From contig JALVEM010000459.1 in the NCBI GenBank assembly GCA_027030825.1, positions 1 through 7,463 of the forward strand: 7,463 nucleotides of DNA, given 5' to 3'. The notes under the pieces are model-generated. The model made no database searches and was not told the DNA's origin. It saw nothing but the letters and a program-made list of their open reading frames with translations. This stretch comes from Thiohalobacter sp. (GTDB lineage Bacteria > Pseudomonadota > Gammaproteobacteria > Thiohalobacterales > Thiohalobacteraceae). The position numbers and the translations under genes are program-made. How positions within the stretch are numbered: position 1 is the stretch's first letter; the number at the start of each line of letters is the position of its first letter. This document shows positions 1 to 7,078 of the stretch, piece by piece.

Positions 1-168
1 GACCGGCTGCAGGATGCGCGCGAACTCGGGCTCGTCACCGACAGGGAAGCGGATACCGTGCGGGAGCTGCAGATCCTGCGCCAGCGGATCATTGCCGTCG
101 ATGCCTTCTCTCCCCGGGAACTCGGAGGACTCTGCCAATGGCCGCAAACCATGCCGAATGCCGGTTGA
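1..168 (+). CDS. fadE: Acyl-CoA dehydrogenase, C-terminal end (partial, FadE-like)
   Basis: This is the last 55 codons of a gene that begins before the window; the frame is open from base 1 to a TGA at 166-168. The tail contains IIAVDAFSPREL, which resembles the C-terminal helix end of FadE-type acyl-CoA dehydrogenases (a V-I-x-V-D-x-F pattern), as I recall the family. No catalytic or FAD-binding part is visible. FadE would carry out the first step of beta-oxidation, acyl-CoA to trans-2-enoyl-CoA. The thiolase and hydratase/dehydrogenase genes directly downstream provide the other steps, which supports the call. The last 31 bases overlap the thiolase gene and carry its ribosome binding site, so the two genes are very probably co-transcribed and translationally coupled. 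The reading frame is secure; the family name rests on a short tail plus context. Confidence 0.6.
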   Translation, partial: DRLQDARELGLVTDREADTVRELQILRQRIIAVDAFSPRELGGLCQWPQTMPNAG

Positions 169-1460
169 GACGCCCCGTCTATCTGGTCGATGGCGCCCGC
201 AGCCCGTTCCTCAAGGCCCGCGGACGCCCAGGCCCCTTTCATGCAGCCGACCTCGCCGCCCGCACCGCCATCCCGCTGCTGCTGCGCCAGCCGTTCGACC
301 CGGAAGCCCTGGACGAAGTGATTCTGGGCTGCGTGATGCCGGGTCCCGACGAGGCCAATATCGCACGCGTGGTGGCATTGCGCGCCGGTTGCGGCGAACG
401 GGTCCCGGCCTTCACCGTGCAGCGCAACTGCGCCTCCGGCCTGCAGGCGCTGGACACGGCCGCCCGGCATATCGCCGAAGGCTGCGCCGATCTGGTGCTC
501 GCCGGCGGTGTGGAGGCCATGAGCCATGCCCCCCTGCTGCTGGGCGAGGCCTTTGCCGCCTGGCTGGCCGACTGGCAGCGGGCCCGCACCCTGCCCGCCC
601 GCGCCCGTGCCCTGGCCCGGCTGCGGCCCTCGGCACTGGCGCCGGTCATCGGGCTCCTGCGCGGGCTCACCGATCCGGTGGTGGGGCTTTCCATGGGCCA
701 GACGGCGGAAAACCTGGCCACCCGCTTCGGCATCACCCGACAGGCCATGGATGCCTACGCCATGCGCAGCCATCACCGTCTCGCCACCGCCCAGCATGCA
801 GGTCGTCTCGACGACGAGATCCTGCCTCTGGCCGATACCGAGGGCCGTGCCCATGTACAGGACGACGGGGTGAGGCCGGACACCGACATGGAGGCGCTCG
901 CCCGACTGAAACCGGCCTTCGACAAGCCGTTCGGCCGGATCACGGCCGGCAACAGCGCCCAGATCACCGACGGTGCGGCCTGGTTGCTGCTCGCCTCCGA
1001 AACCGCCGTGGCGCGATACGGACTCGAACCGCTGGCGCAGGTCCTCGATTCCGAGTGGGCAGGCCTCGACCCGGCCCGGATGGGCCTGGGCCCGGTCCAT
1101 GCCATGGCGCCCATTCTCCGGCGCCGGGAGCTCGACAGCCCGGACATCGATGCCTGGGAGATCAACGAGGCCTTCGCCGCCCAGGTGCTGGCCTGTCTGG
1201 CGGCCTGGCAGGATCCCGACTACTGTCGCACCGAACTCGGTCTGGAATCCGCCTTCACGCCCATCGACGAGGATCGCCTCAACGTCGATGGCGGCGCCAT
1301 CGCCATCGGCCATCCGGTCGGCGCCAGCGGCGCCCGGATCGTGCTGCATCTGGCCCGGGTGCTGGCGCGCACGGGTGGCCGCCTGGGCATGGCCTCGCTG
1401 TGCATCGGCGGCGGCCAGGGCGGCGCCATGCTGATCGAATCCCTGCAAGGAGCAACATGA
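138..1460 (+). CDS. fadI: Acetyl-CoA C-acyltransferase (3-ketoacyl-CoA thiolase, FadI type)
   Basis: This 440-residue thiolase catalyses the last beta-oxidation step: CoA-dependent cleavage of 3-ketoacyl-CoA to acetyl-CoA and a shortened acyl-CoA. The nucleophile is Cys98 in VQRNCASGLQA. The other signatures are NEAF (343-346), GHPVGASG with His392, and CIGGGQG with Cys422. Length is close to E. coli FadI (about 436). It has the extra loop of the FadI/mitochondrial beta-subunit type (about 132-186, ending SMGQTAENLA) and a long segment between NEAF and the GHP motif, both absent from shorter FadA/PhaA thiolases. The ATG at 138 is chosen because GGAGGA lies 8 bases upstream, inside the preceding gene. 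The stop overlaps the next start (ATGA). FadI normally forms a complex with FadJ, encoded next, so a membrane-associated or soluble trifunctional-like complex is inferred. An acetyl-CoA acetyltransferase role on short substrates cannot be excluded. Confidence 0.93.
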   Translation: MAANHAECRLRRPVYLVDGARSPFLKARGRPGPFHAADLAARTAIPLLLRQPFDPEALDEVILGCVMPGPDEANIARVVALRAGCGERVPAFTVQRNCASGLQALDTAARHIAEGCADLVLAGGVEAMSHAPLLLGEAFAAWLADWQRARTLPARARALARLRPSALAPVIGLLRGLTDPVVGLSMGQTAENLATRFGITRQAMDAYAMRSHHRLATAQHAGRLDDEILPLADTEGRAHVQDDGVRPDTDMEALARLKPAFDKPFGRITAGNSAQITDGAAWLLLASETAVARYGLEPLAQVLDSEWAGLDPARMGLGPVHAMAPILRRRELDSPDIDAWEINEAFAAQVLACLAAWQDPDYCRTELGLESAFTPIDEDRLNVDGGAIAIGHPVGASGARIVLHLARVLARTGGRLGMASLCIGGGQGGAMLIESLQGAT

Positions 1461-3505
1461 TGGAGATCCGGAAGACACACTGGTCGTACCGACAACGGGA
1501 CGACGGGTTCGGCGAACTCGTGATCGACGTGCGCGATCGCGGCGCCAATGTGCTCTCGCCCGAGGTGCTGGAAGAACTGCTCGCGCTGCTCGAGGCCGTG
1601 CGCGACCAGCCCCCGAAGGGCATGATCCTCCGCTCGGGGAAACGCTCGGGATTCATCGCCGGCGCCGACGTGAGTCGCTTCTCGCCGATGCCCTCGCGCG
1701 AGGAGGCGCTGGCTTTCATCCATCTGGGCCAACGGGCCGCCGATGCGATCGAGGCGCTCCCCTTCCCCACCCTGGCCCTGATCCAGGGCTACTGTCTGGG
1801 CGGAGGGCTGGAACTGGCGCTGGCCTGCGACTACCGGATCGCCTGCGACGACGAACGCACCCGCATCGGCCTGCCGGAAGTGCGCCTCGGCATCCATCCG
1901 GGATTCGGCGGCACCGTGCGCCTGACCCGGCTCATCGGCGGCCTGCCGGCCCTGGAGCTCATGCTGACCGGCCGCGCGCTTCGCGCCCGGCAGGCGAAGC
2001 GCGCCGGGGTGGTCGATCATGCGGTACCCGAGCGGCTGCTCGAGCAGGCCGCGATCGAGATGCTGCGCCAGCGTCCGCCGCGTCATCAGCCGAGCCGGTG
2101 GGCGGCGCTGGGCAACCGGACGCCAATCAGGCAGCTGCTGGCACCCTGGCTGCACCGGCAGACCGAAGCCAGGGCGCCCCGTCGCCATTACCCGGCACCG
2201 CACGCGCTCATCGATCTCTGGGCGCGCCACGGCGGCGAGCCCCGCGCCATGCTCGCGGCCGAGGCCGAGAGCGTGGCCGACCTGATCGTCGGCGAGACGG
2301 CCCAGAATCTGGTGCGGGTGTTCTTCCTCCAGGAACGGCTGAAGGGTCTGGCGAAACGGCAGGACGCGGACGTTGCCCACGTCCATGTCGTCGGCGCCGG
2401 CGTGATGGGCGGCGACATCGCGGCCTGGTGCGCGCTGCGGGGATTCAGGGTAACACTGCAGGACCAGTCGATGGACCGTGTCGCGGCCGCGATCGGCCGT
2501 GCCGCGCAACTGTTCCGCAAGCGACTGCGGGATCCCCGCAAGGTCACCGCCGTCCTCGATCGCCTGATCCCGGACATTCGTGGCGATCACGTACCGAGGG
2601 CCGACCTGGTCATCGAAGCCATCTTCGAGGATCCGCAGGCCAAGCAGGCCCTGTTTTCCTCGCTCGAGCCGCGACTGAAACCGGAAGCGCTGCTGGCCAC
2701 CAACACCTCCAGCATCCCCCTGGAGCAACTCGCTGAAGTGCTGGAACGCCCGGAACGCCTGCTCGGCCTGCATTTCTTCAATCCGGTCGCGAAGATGCAG
2801 CTGGTCGAGGTGGTCCGGGGCGAGCGCTCGGCGCCGGAGGCGATCGAGCGCGGCCTGGCCTTCGTGCGTGCCATCGACCGCCTGCCGCTGCCGGTCGCGA
2901 GCCGGCCGGGCTTTCTGGTCAACCGGGTGCTGATGCCCTACCTGCTCGAAGCCGTCGAGCTGGTCGAGGAAGGGGTGCCGCCGGAAGTGGTGGATCATGC
3001 CGCCCGCGACTTCGGCATGCCCATGGGACCAATCGAGCTGGCAGACACCGTGGGCCTGGACATCTGCCTGCATGTGGGCGAGATCCTGGGAGAGGCCTTC
3101 GGCATGGCCGTGCCCGACCGCCTGCGAGAGCTGGTCGAGGCAGGACACCTGGGGCGCAAGCAGGGCCGGGGATTCTACGTCTGGCGCAAGGGGCGGCCGG
3201 TGCGCCGCCGCACGGGCCGGACAGCCCCCGCGCAGCTCGCCGAACTGCAGGAACGACTCATCGACCGCATGCTCAACGAAGCCGCCGCCTGCCTGCGCGA
3301 AGGCGTGGTGGAGGATGCCGACCTGCTCGATGCCGGCATGATCTTCGGCACCGGTTTCGCCCCCTTCCGCGGCGGCCCCATGCACTATGCCCGATCACGC
3401 GGGGTTGAGGAAATCGAAACGCGCATGCATGATCTGGCCTCGCGTCATGGGTCCCGGTTTCTTCCGGACGCGGGCTGGGAGCGGCTGAAGGAGCAGCCGG
3501 GATGA
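1457..3505 (+). CDS. fadJ: Bifunctional enoyl-CoA hydratase / 3-hydroxyacyl-CoA dehydrogenase (FadJ type)
   Basis: This 682-residue protein joins a crotonase domain (about 1-200) to a 3-hydroxyacyl-CoA dehydrogenase (about 305-682). It performs the hydration and NAD-dependent oxidation steps of beta-oxidation. The hydratase glutamates are present: Glu119 in GGGLEL and Glu141 in GLPEVRLG. The dehydrogenase has the Rossmann motif GAGVMGG (313-319) and the His439/Glu451 pair (GLHFFNP, LVEVV), spaced as in FadB. The second C-terminal helical repeat ends near FGTGFAPFRGGP (630-641). The hydratase core (ALELMLTGRALRARQA) reads more like FadJ than FadB, and the length is a little under E. coli FadJ (714). 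The start lies in an ATGATG: 1457 overlaps the thiolase stop, while 1460 sits 7 bases after AAGGAG and may be the one used. The open frame upstream of 1457 is a shadow of the thiolase. Confidence 0.93.
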   Translation: MMEIRKTHWSYRQRDDGFGELVIDVRDRGANVLSPEVLEELLALLEAVRDQPPKGMILRSGKRSGFIAGADVSRFSPMPSREEALAFIHLGQRAADAIEALPFPTLALIQGYCLGGGLELALACDYRIACDDERTRIGLPEVRLGIHPGFGGTVRLTRLIGGLPALELMLTGRALRARQAKRAGVVDHAVPERLLEQAAIEMLRQRPPRHQPSRWAALGNRTPIRQLLAPWLHRQTEARAPRRHYPAPHALIDLWARHGGEPRAMLAAEAESVADLIVGETAQNLVRVFFLQERLKGLAKRQDADVAHVHVVGAGVMGGDIAAWCALRGFRVTLQDQSMDRVAAAIGRAAQLFRKRLRDPRKVTAVLDRLIPDIRGDHVPRADLVIEAIFEDPQAKQALFSSLEPRLKPEALLATNTSSIPLEQLAEVLERPERLLGLHFFNPVAKMQLVEVVRGERSAPEAIERGLAFVRAIDRLPLPVASRPGFLVNRVLMPYLLEAVELVEEGVPPEVVDHAARDFGMPMGPIELADTVGLDICLHVGEILGEAFGMAVPDRLRELVEAGHLGRKQGRGFYVWRKGRPVRRRTGRTAPAQLAELQERLIDRMLNEAAACLREGVVEDADLLDAGMIFGTGFAPFRGGPMHYARSRGVEEIETRMHDLASRHGSRFLPDAGWERLKEQPG

Positions 3506-3536
3506 CCTGAACAAGAAGAAGCAGAGGAAGTCCAGC

Positions 3537-5351
3537 ATGCGTGATGTCATCCCCCCGGAGACGGCCCGCACCCTGCCGGGGCTCTTCGCCAAACGAATGC
3601 GGCGATCGGAACGCAAGGTCGCCTATCGGCAGTTCGATCCGGCCAAGGGTGACTGGGTTGCGTACACCTGGCGGGCCATGGGCGCCCGGGCGGCGGCCAT
3701 GCAGGCCGCCCTGCGCCGCGAAGGGCTCGCGCCGGGCGATCGCGTGGCCCTGCTGCGCCGCAATTCGGTGGAATGGGTCCAGTTCGACCAGGCTGCACTG
3801 GGACTCGGGCTGGTCGACGTGCCGCTCTATGTCGAGGATCGACCCGACAACATGGCCTGGATCCTGTGCAATGCCGGCGCGAAGATCGTCCTGGTCGGCG
3901 ACGCGGAGCACGTCGAACGTCTCGGCCGGGTGCGACGCCAGCTGGGATTTCTGCAGCGCATCGTCGCCGTCGAACCGTTGCCGGAGTCTCTGCGCGAGGA
4001 TCCCCTGGTCACCGACCTGGACCACTGGCTGCAGCCCGGGGACGCCGATGCCGATGCCTTCGCCGTCGAAGCCGACGACCCCGAGGCGCTGGCCACCATC
4101 GTCTATACCTCGGGCACCACCGGCCGGCCCAAGGGGGTGATGCTCTCCCACCGCAACATCCTGTGGAACGCCTGGGCCGGTCAGGAGGCCATCCATGTCT
4201 ATCCCACGGACGTGCTGCTCTCCTTCCTGCCCCTCTCCCACACGCTCGAACGCACCGTGGGCTACTACCTGGCCATGATGTGCGGCTGCGAGGTGGCCTA
4301 CAACCGGTCCATTCCGTTGCTGGCGGAGGATCTCGCTATCATCCGGCCCACCGTGCTGATCTGCGTCCCGAGGATCTTCGAGAAGGTCCACGCCCGTCTG
4401 CAGGCACAGCTGGAGGAGAAGCCGGCCTTTGCCCGACGGCTGTTCGAACGGGCCGTGGAGATGGGCTGGCAACGCTTCCTGGCGAGCCAGGGACGCGGCG
4501 ATCCGCCCCGCCAGGGCTGGCTCTGGCCCCTGCTCGACCACGCCGCCGGGCGCAAGCTGCGCGAGCGTCTGGGCGGTCGCCTGCGATTCGCGATCAGCGG
4601 CGGCGCCCCCCTGCCGCCGGAGATCGCCCGGACCTTCATCGGGCTGGGCGTGATCATCGCCCAGGGCTACGGACTCACCGAGGCCAGCCCGGTGCTCACC
4701 GTCAATCGCCTGGAAGACAATGTCCCCGAGAGCATCGGCACCCCTCTGAGGGACGTGGAACTGCGCATCGGCGAACAGGACGAGCTGCTCGCCCGCAGCC
4801 CGGGCGTGATGCAGGGCTACTGGCAGAACCCGGAGGCCACGCGCGAGATGATCGACCCCGAAGGCTGGCTGCACACCGGCGACTGCGCCCGCATCGACGA
4901 CGACGGCCACGTCTACATCACGGGACGGCTCAAGGAAATCCTGGTGCTCGCCAACGGCGAGAAGGTGCCGCCGGCGGACATCGAGATGGCGATTCAGGCC
5001 GATCCCCTGTTCGAACAGGTCATGGTGGTGGGAGACAACCGGCCCTGGCTCTCGGCGCTCGTGGTGATCGACCGCGACCGCTGGCAGGCCGAAGCGGAAA
5101 AGCTCGGATTCGACAGGATGATGGCGGAAACCGGGCTCGATCCCGAGGCCTGCCGGGAAAAGCTGCTGCTGGAACGGATCGCCGCCTGCATGCACGCCTT
5201 TCCGGGCTATGCCGAGATCCGGCGGCTGGCAGTGGTCGACGAGCCCTGGACGATCGACAACGGCCTGCTCACGCCCACCATGAAATTGAAGCGCCACCGC
5301 ATCGAGGAACGCTATCGCGATCTGATCGACCGGCTCTACGACATCCGCTGA
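3537..5351 (+). CDS. Long-chain fatty acid-CoA ligase (AMP-forming, FadD15/Faa-like)
   Basis: This 604-residue adenylate-forming enzyme activates a free fatty acid with ATP and CoA to acyl-CoA, the entry step for the cycle encoded upstream. Visible motifs in order are the phosphate loop YTSGTTGRPKG (190-200), LPLSHTLERTVGYY (231-244), ISGGAPLP (353-360), GYGLTEASP (377-385), HTGD (446-449), GRLKE (463-467) and the C-terminal LTPTMKLKR, with Lys583 the likely catalytic lysine of the adenylation half-reaction. The ERTVGYY segment and the T-P-T-x-K-x-K-R ending place it with the long-chain, Faa/FadD15-like group rather than with E. coli FadD, so no symbol is given. No signal peptide or clear membrane helix is seen. 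The start at 3537 has GAGGA 8 bases upstream. The gene lies 31 bases after fadJ and is probably the last gene of the operon. Chain-length preference cannot be read from the sequence. Confidence 0.92.
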   Translation: MRDVIPPETARTLPGLFAKRMRRSERKVAYRQFDPAKGDWVAYTWRAMGARAAAMQAALRREGLAPGDRVALLRRNSVEWVQFDQAALGLGLVDVPLYVEDRPDNMAWILCNAGAKIVLVGDAEHVERLGRVRRQLGFLQRIVAVEPLPESLREDPLVTDLDHWLQPGDADADAFAVEADDPEALATIVYTSGTTGRPKGVMLSHRNILWNAWAGQEAIHVYPTDVLLSFLPLSHTLERTVGYYLAMMCGCEVAYNRSIPLLAEDLAIIRPTVLICVPRIFEKVHARLQAQLEEKPAFARRLFERAVEMGWQRFLASQGRGDPPRQGWLWPLLDHAAGRKLRERLGGRLRFAISGGAPLPPEIARTFIGLGVIIAQGYGLTEASPVLTVNRLEDNVPESIGTPLRDVELRIGEQDELLARSPGVMQGYWQNPEATREMIDPEGWLHTGDCARIDDDGHVYITGRLKEILVLANGEKVPPADIEMAIQADPLFEQVMVVGDNRPWLSALVVIDRDRWQAEAEKLGFDRMMAETGLDPEACREKLLLERIAACMHAFPGYAEIRRLAVVDEPWTIDNGLLTPTMKLKRHRIEERYRDLIDRLYDIR

Positions 5352-5516
5352 CGCGACCGCCCACACTGCCTGTCACCTCACCGCATAACAGGCTGCTAAA
5401 GATTTTCTGTCGATGGCCGATCTCCCATTCGATCAGGCGTGTCACCCCGCCATGAGGCTGCACCCACTTCCAGGACGGACCCAACAGGTGGCATGCCCCG
5501 TCTCGAGAGGTCCGGA
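5352..5516. other. Spacer between the ligase gene and the PilZ-domain gene
   Basis: This 165-base spacer is the longest in the window. It contains a perfect 6-bp inverted repeat, GCCTGT (5368-5373) and ACAGGC (5388-5393), with a 14-base loop. No T-run follows it, so it is not a convincing intrinsic terminator. No clear sigma-70 -35/-10 pair is visible. The end of the spacer carries GAGAGG (5505-5510), 6 bases before the ATG of the PilZ-domain gene. Whether the small gene has its own promoter or is read from the fad operon is unresolved. Confidence 0.4.
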
Positions 5517-5900
5517 ATGGAAAGACGTCGTCACCGCCGTATTCCGATAACCATCCGCGTGGACCTGGTGCTGCCGGAGGAGACCCTGTTCGGCGTGTCC
5601 CGCGATCTCTGTCCGCGCGGCCTGTTCATCCTGCTTCCCGCCGATGTGGCCAGACGGGTGCCGGATATCGTGCGCATCAACGTGCGCATCTGGACCGGTC
5701 AGGTCCACATCTCGCGACAGCTTCGCACCCGGGTGGTCCGGCGGTGTACGGATGGCATCGCCGTCCAGTTCCAGGAAAACGACCTGCTCGCCCGCGCCGC
5801 GGCCGACGAAGTGCTCTTCTACATGGGCGTCGAACGCTACAACCGCGAGGTGGTCAGCGAGTGGCGGGATCAGGTCGAGGCCGAAGACCACGTGGCCTGA
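5517..5900 (+). CDS. Stand-alone PilZ-domain protein, possible c-di-GMP receptor
   Basis: This 127-residue cytoplasmic protein consists almost entirely of one PilZ domain. The arginine-rich start MERRRHRRIP contains the R-x-x-x-R ligand motif (Arg4 and Arg8). The second motif, normally D/N-x-S-x-x-G, reads DLCPRG (Asp30, Cys32, Gly35), so Ser is replaced by Cys. A later GIAVQF (80-85) matches the final beta strand of the fold. PilZ domains with these motifs bind cyclic di-GMP and act on motility, adhesion or polysaccharide output; the target here is unknown. The ATG at 5517 is preferred because GAGAGG lies 6 bases upstream and the PilZ fold begins there. An in-frame ATG (5493) and GTG (5439) would only add an unconserved-looking tail. 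The 3' end overlaps convergent tatD by 31 bases. This protein is distinct from the true pilZ gene nearby. Confidence 0.82.
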   Translation: MERRRHRRIPITIRVDLVLPEETLFGVSRDLCPRGLFILLPADVARRVPDIVRINVRIWTGQVHISRQLRTRVVRRCTDGIAVQFQENDLLARAAADEVLFYMGVERYNREVVSEWRDQVEAEDHVA

Positions 5901-6688
5901 CCCACCCGTGCTCGCGAGAAGAGGCGCCGGAAATTGCCTGTCGTCTCCTCCGCCACCTGCGCCAGCGCAATCCCCCGGACATCGGCGATGCAGCGGGCCA
6001 CCTCGTGCACCCAGGCGGGACGGTTCGGTTTGCCCCGGTGCGGCACCGGAGCCAGCCAGGGGGCATCCGTCTCCACGAGATAGCGGTCGGACGGCACCTT
6101 TCGGGCCACCTCCCTGAGCGCCTCTGCGTTGCGAAAGGTCACTATGCCCGAGAAGGATATGTAGAGTCCCAGATCGAGTGCGCGGCGGGCCATCTCCCAG
6201 TTTTCGGTGAAACAGTGCAGCACGGCGCCCGAGTCTTCGATGCCGGCCTCGCGCAGGATCGCAAGCGTGTCTTCCTGTGCCTCGCGGGTGTGCACGATGA
6301 CCGGCAGCCCGGTCTCGCGTCCCGCCTCCAGGTGCATGGCGAACCGCTCCCGCTGCAGCGACCGCCGCTTCTCGTCCGTCTCGTAGTGGTAGTCGAGCCC
6401 GGTCTCGCCCAGTGCCACGATGCGCGGGTCTTGCCTTGCCCGCTGCGCCAGCACCACGGCATCGGGATCGTCCTCCTTCACATGGCAGGGGTGAATGCCG
6501 ATCGAGACCGAGACTTCGTCGAAGGGGTCGACCAGTGCCCGCATCGCGGGCCAGCCGTCGAGATCCACGGACACGCACAGGACATGCCCCACACCCGCGG
6601 CTTCGGCCTCGGCCAGATGTTCCGCGAGGCGTCGGGTATCGATGCCCTTCTCGAGGCGGTCGAGATGACAGTGCGAATCGACGAGCAT
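5870..6688 (-). CDS. tatD: TatD family metal-dependent hydrolase (YcfH-like)
   Basis: This 272-residue TIM-barrel hydrolase of the TatD family is expected to be a cytoplasmic metal-dependent deoxyribonuclease. The predicted metal ligands are all present: His6 and His8 in DSHCHLD, Glu95 in GETGLDYH, His133 in IVHTRE, His158 in LHCF and Asp208 in ETDAPWL. Length matches the family (about 260-270). The start at 6688 gives the canonical MLVDSHCHLD and has GGAG 8 bases upstream; an ATG nine codons earlier (6715) lacks a good ribosome binding site. The gene follows pilZ after 48 bases, in the holB-pilZ-tatD order familiar from Pseudomonas. Its ribosome binding site lies in a hairpin. The last 31 bases run antisense to the end of the PilZ-domain gene, giving it a C-terminal tail (about 260-272) with no family motif. 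The exact paralogue, YcfH or TatD proper, is less certain than the family. Confidence 0.92.
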   Translation of the reverse strand: MLVDSHCHLDRLEKGIDTRRLAEHLAEAEAAGVGHVLCVSVDLDGWPAMRALVDPFDEVSVSIGIHPCHVKEDDPDAVVLAQRARQDPRIVALGETGLDYHYETDEKRRSLQRERFAMHLEAGRETGLPVIVHTREAQEDTLAILREAGIEDSGAVLHCFTENWEMARRALDLGLYISFSGIVTFRNAEALREVARKVPSDRYLVETDAPWLAPVPHRGKPNRPAWVHEVARCIADVRGIALAQVAEETTGNFRRLFSRARVGQATWSSAST

Positions 6689-6692
6689 GGTG

Positions 6693-6713
6693 GCGTCTCC
6701 GTGGGAGAGACGC
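6693..6713 (-). promoter_or_regulatory. Hairpin covering the tatD ribosome binding site
   Basis: A perfect 7-bp inverted repeat, GCGTCTC / GAGACGC, surrounds a 7-base loop. On the minus strand the 3' arm and the end of the loop contain GGAG, the likely Shine-Dalgarno of tatD, and the stem ends 4 bases before the ATG at 6688. If it folds in the mRNA it would partly mask that site. There is no T-run, so it is unlikely to be a terminator. It sits between pilZ and tatD and could lower or tune tatD translation relative to pilZ. The repeat is directly seen; the regulatory role is inferred and may be chance in GC-rich DNA. Confidence 0.35.
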
Positions 6714-6736
6714 ATTCTACCAGTGCAGCGAATCCG

Positions 6737-7078
6737 TCACATCGTGTGGGTGGGCCGTTCCGCGTGCAGTGCGCCGGCCAGATAGGTCTCGATCTTGTTG
6801 CGGGCCGCACCGTTGTCCTGTTCGCTGAACTGGACACCGATACCGGCCGCGCGGCTGCCCTGCGCCCCCTTGGGAGTGATCCAGACGATCCGCCCGGCGA
6901 CGGGGATCTTCTCGGGCTCGTCCATGAGCGTGAGCAGCATGAAGACCTCGTCGCCGAGCCGGTAGTTCTTGTTGGTGGGGATGAACAGGCCGCCGTTCTT
7001 CACGAACGGCATGTAGGCGGCATAGAGCGCGCCCTTGTCCTTGATGGTGAGCGAGAGTATTCCCTGTCGTGCCTTCAT
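6737..7078 (-). CDS. pilZ: PilZ, type IV pilus biogenesis protein
   Basis: This 113-residue protein closely matches Pseudomonas PilZ as I remember it, including GILSLTIKDKGALYAAYMPF (6-25), KNGGLFIPT (27-35), LGDEVFMLL (41-49), MDEPEKIPVAG (52-62), WITPKGAQG (66-74) and the ending ETYLAGAL...RPTHTM. PilZ is a cytoplasmic factor needed for assembly of type IV pili; in related bacteria it works with PilB and FimX. Like the Pseudomonas protein, it lacks the N-terminal R-x-x-x-R and the D/N-x-S-x-x-G motifs, so it is not expected to bind c-di-GMP itself. The start overlaps the holB stop (ATGA), with GAGG 6 bases upstream, so translation is probably coupled to holB. tatD follows 48 bases downstream. 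It implies the organism has type IV pili, although no other pilus gene is in the window. Confidence 0.96.
   Translation of the reverse strand: MKARQGILSLTIKDKGALYAAYMPFVKNGGLFIPTNKNYRLGDEVFMLLTLMDEPEKIPVAGRIVWITPKGAQGSRAAGIGVQFSEQDNGAARNKIETYLAGALHAERPTHTM

Noticed and set aside
14..1456. In-frame extension of fadJ upstream to base 14
   Set aside because: This part is a shadow of the thiolase: its translation is Arg/Pro/Gly-rich and unlike any crotonase N-terminus. The crotonase fold and a good ribosome binding site begin at 1457/1460.
1220..3385. 721-codon open frame on the minus strand, antisense to the thiolase and fadJ
   Set aside because: It is antisense to two genes with complete family motifs in the right frames. 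The translation is rich in His, Gln and Arg with no recognisable domain, as expected from a GC-rich shadow frame.
3273..5366. 697-codon open frame on the minus strand, antisense to the ligase
   Set aside because: It covers the end of fadJ and the full ligase gene, whose motifs are all in the plus-strand frame. The antisense translation shows no domain, and long stop-free shadows are common at this GC content.
5368..5393. Inverted repeat GCCTGT...ACAGGC as a terminator of the fad operon
   Set aside because: The stem is only 6 bp with a 14-base loop and no T-run, so it could easily be chance.
3773..5455. 560-codon plus-strand open frame inside the ligase gene
   Set aside because: It is out of frame with the ligase, Arg-rich and without any motif; it is a shadow frame.
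5439..5516. Longer N-terminus for the PilZ-domain protein from GTG 5439 or ATG 5493
   Set aside because: The extra residues show no conserved pattern and neither start has as well placed a ribosome binding site as ATG 5517.
5442..6578. 378-codon minus-strand frame across tatD and the PilZ-domain gene
   Set aside because: It runs in another frame of the tatD strand and antisense to the PilZ-domain gene; both of those have clear motifs and start sites, and this frame has none.
6689..6715. Upstream ATG at 6715 for tatD
   Set aside because: There is no clear ribosome binding site before it, and the nine extra residues precede the canonical MLVDSHCHLD start of the family.
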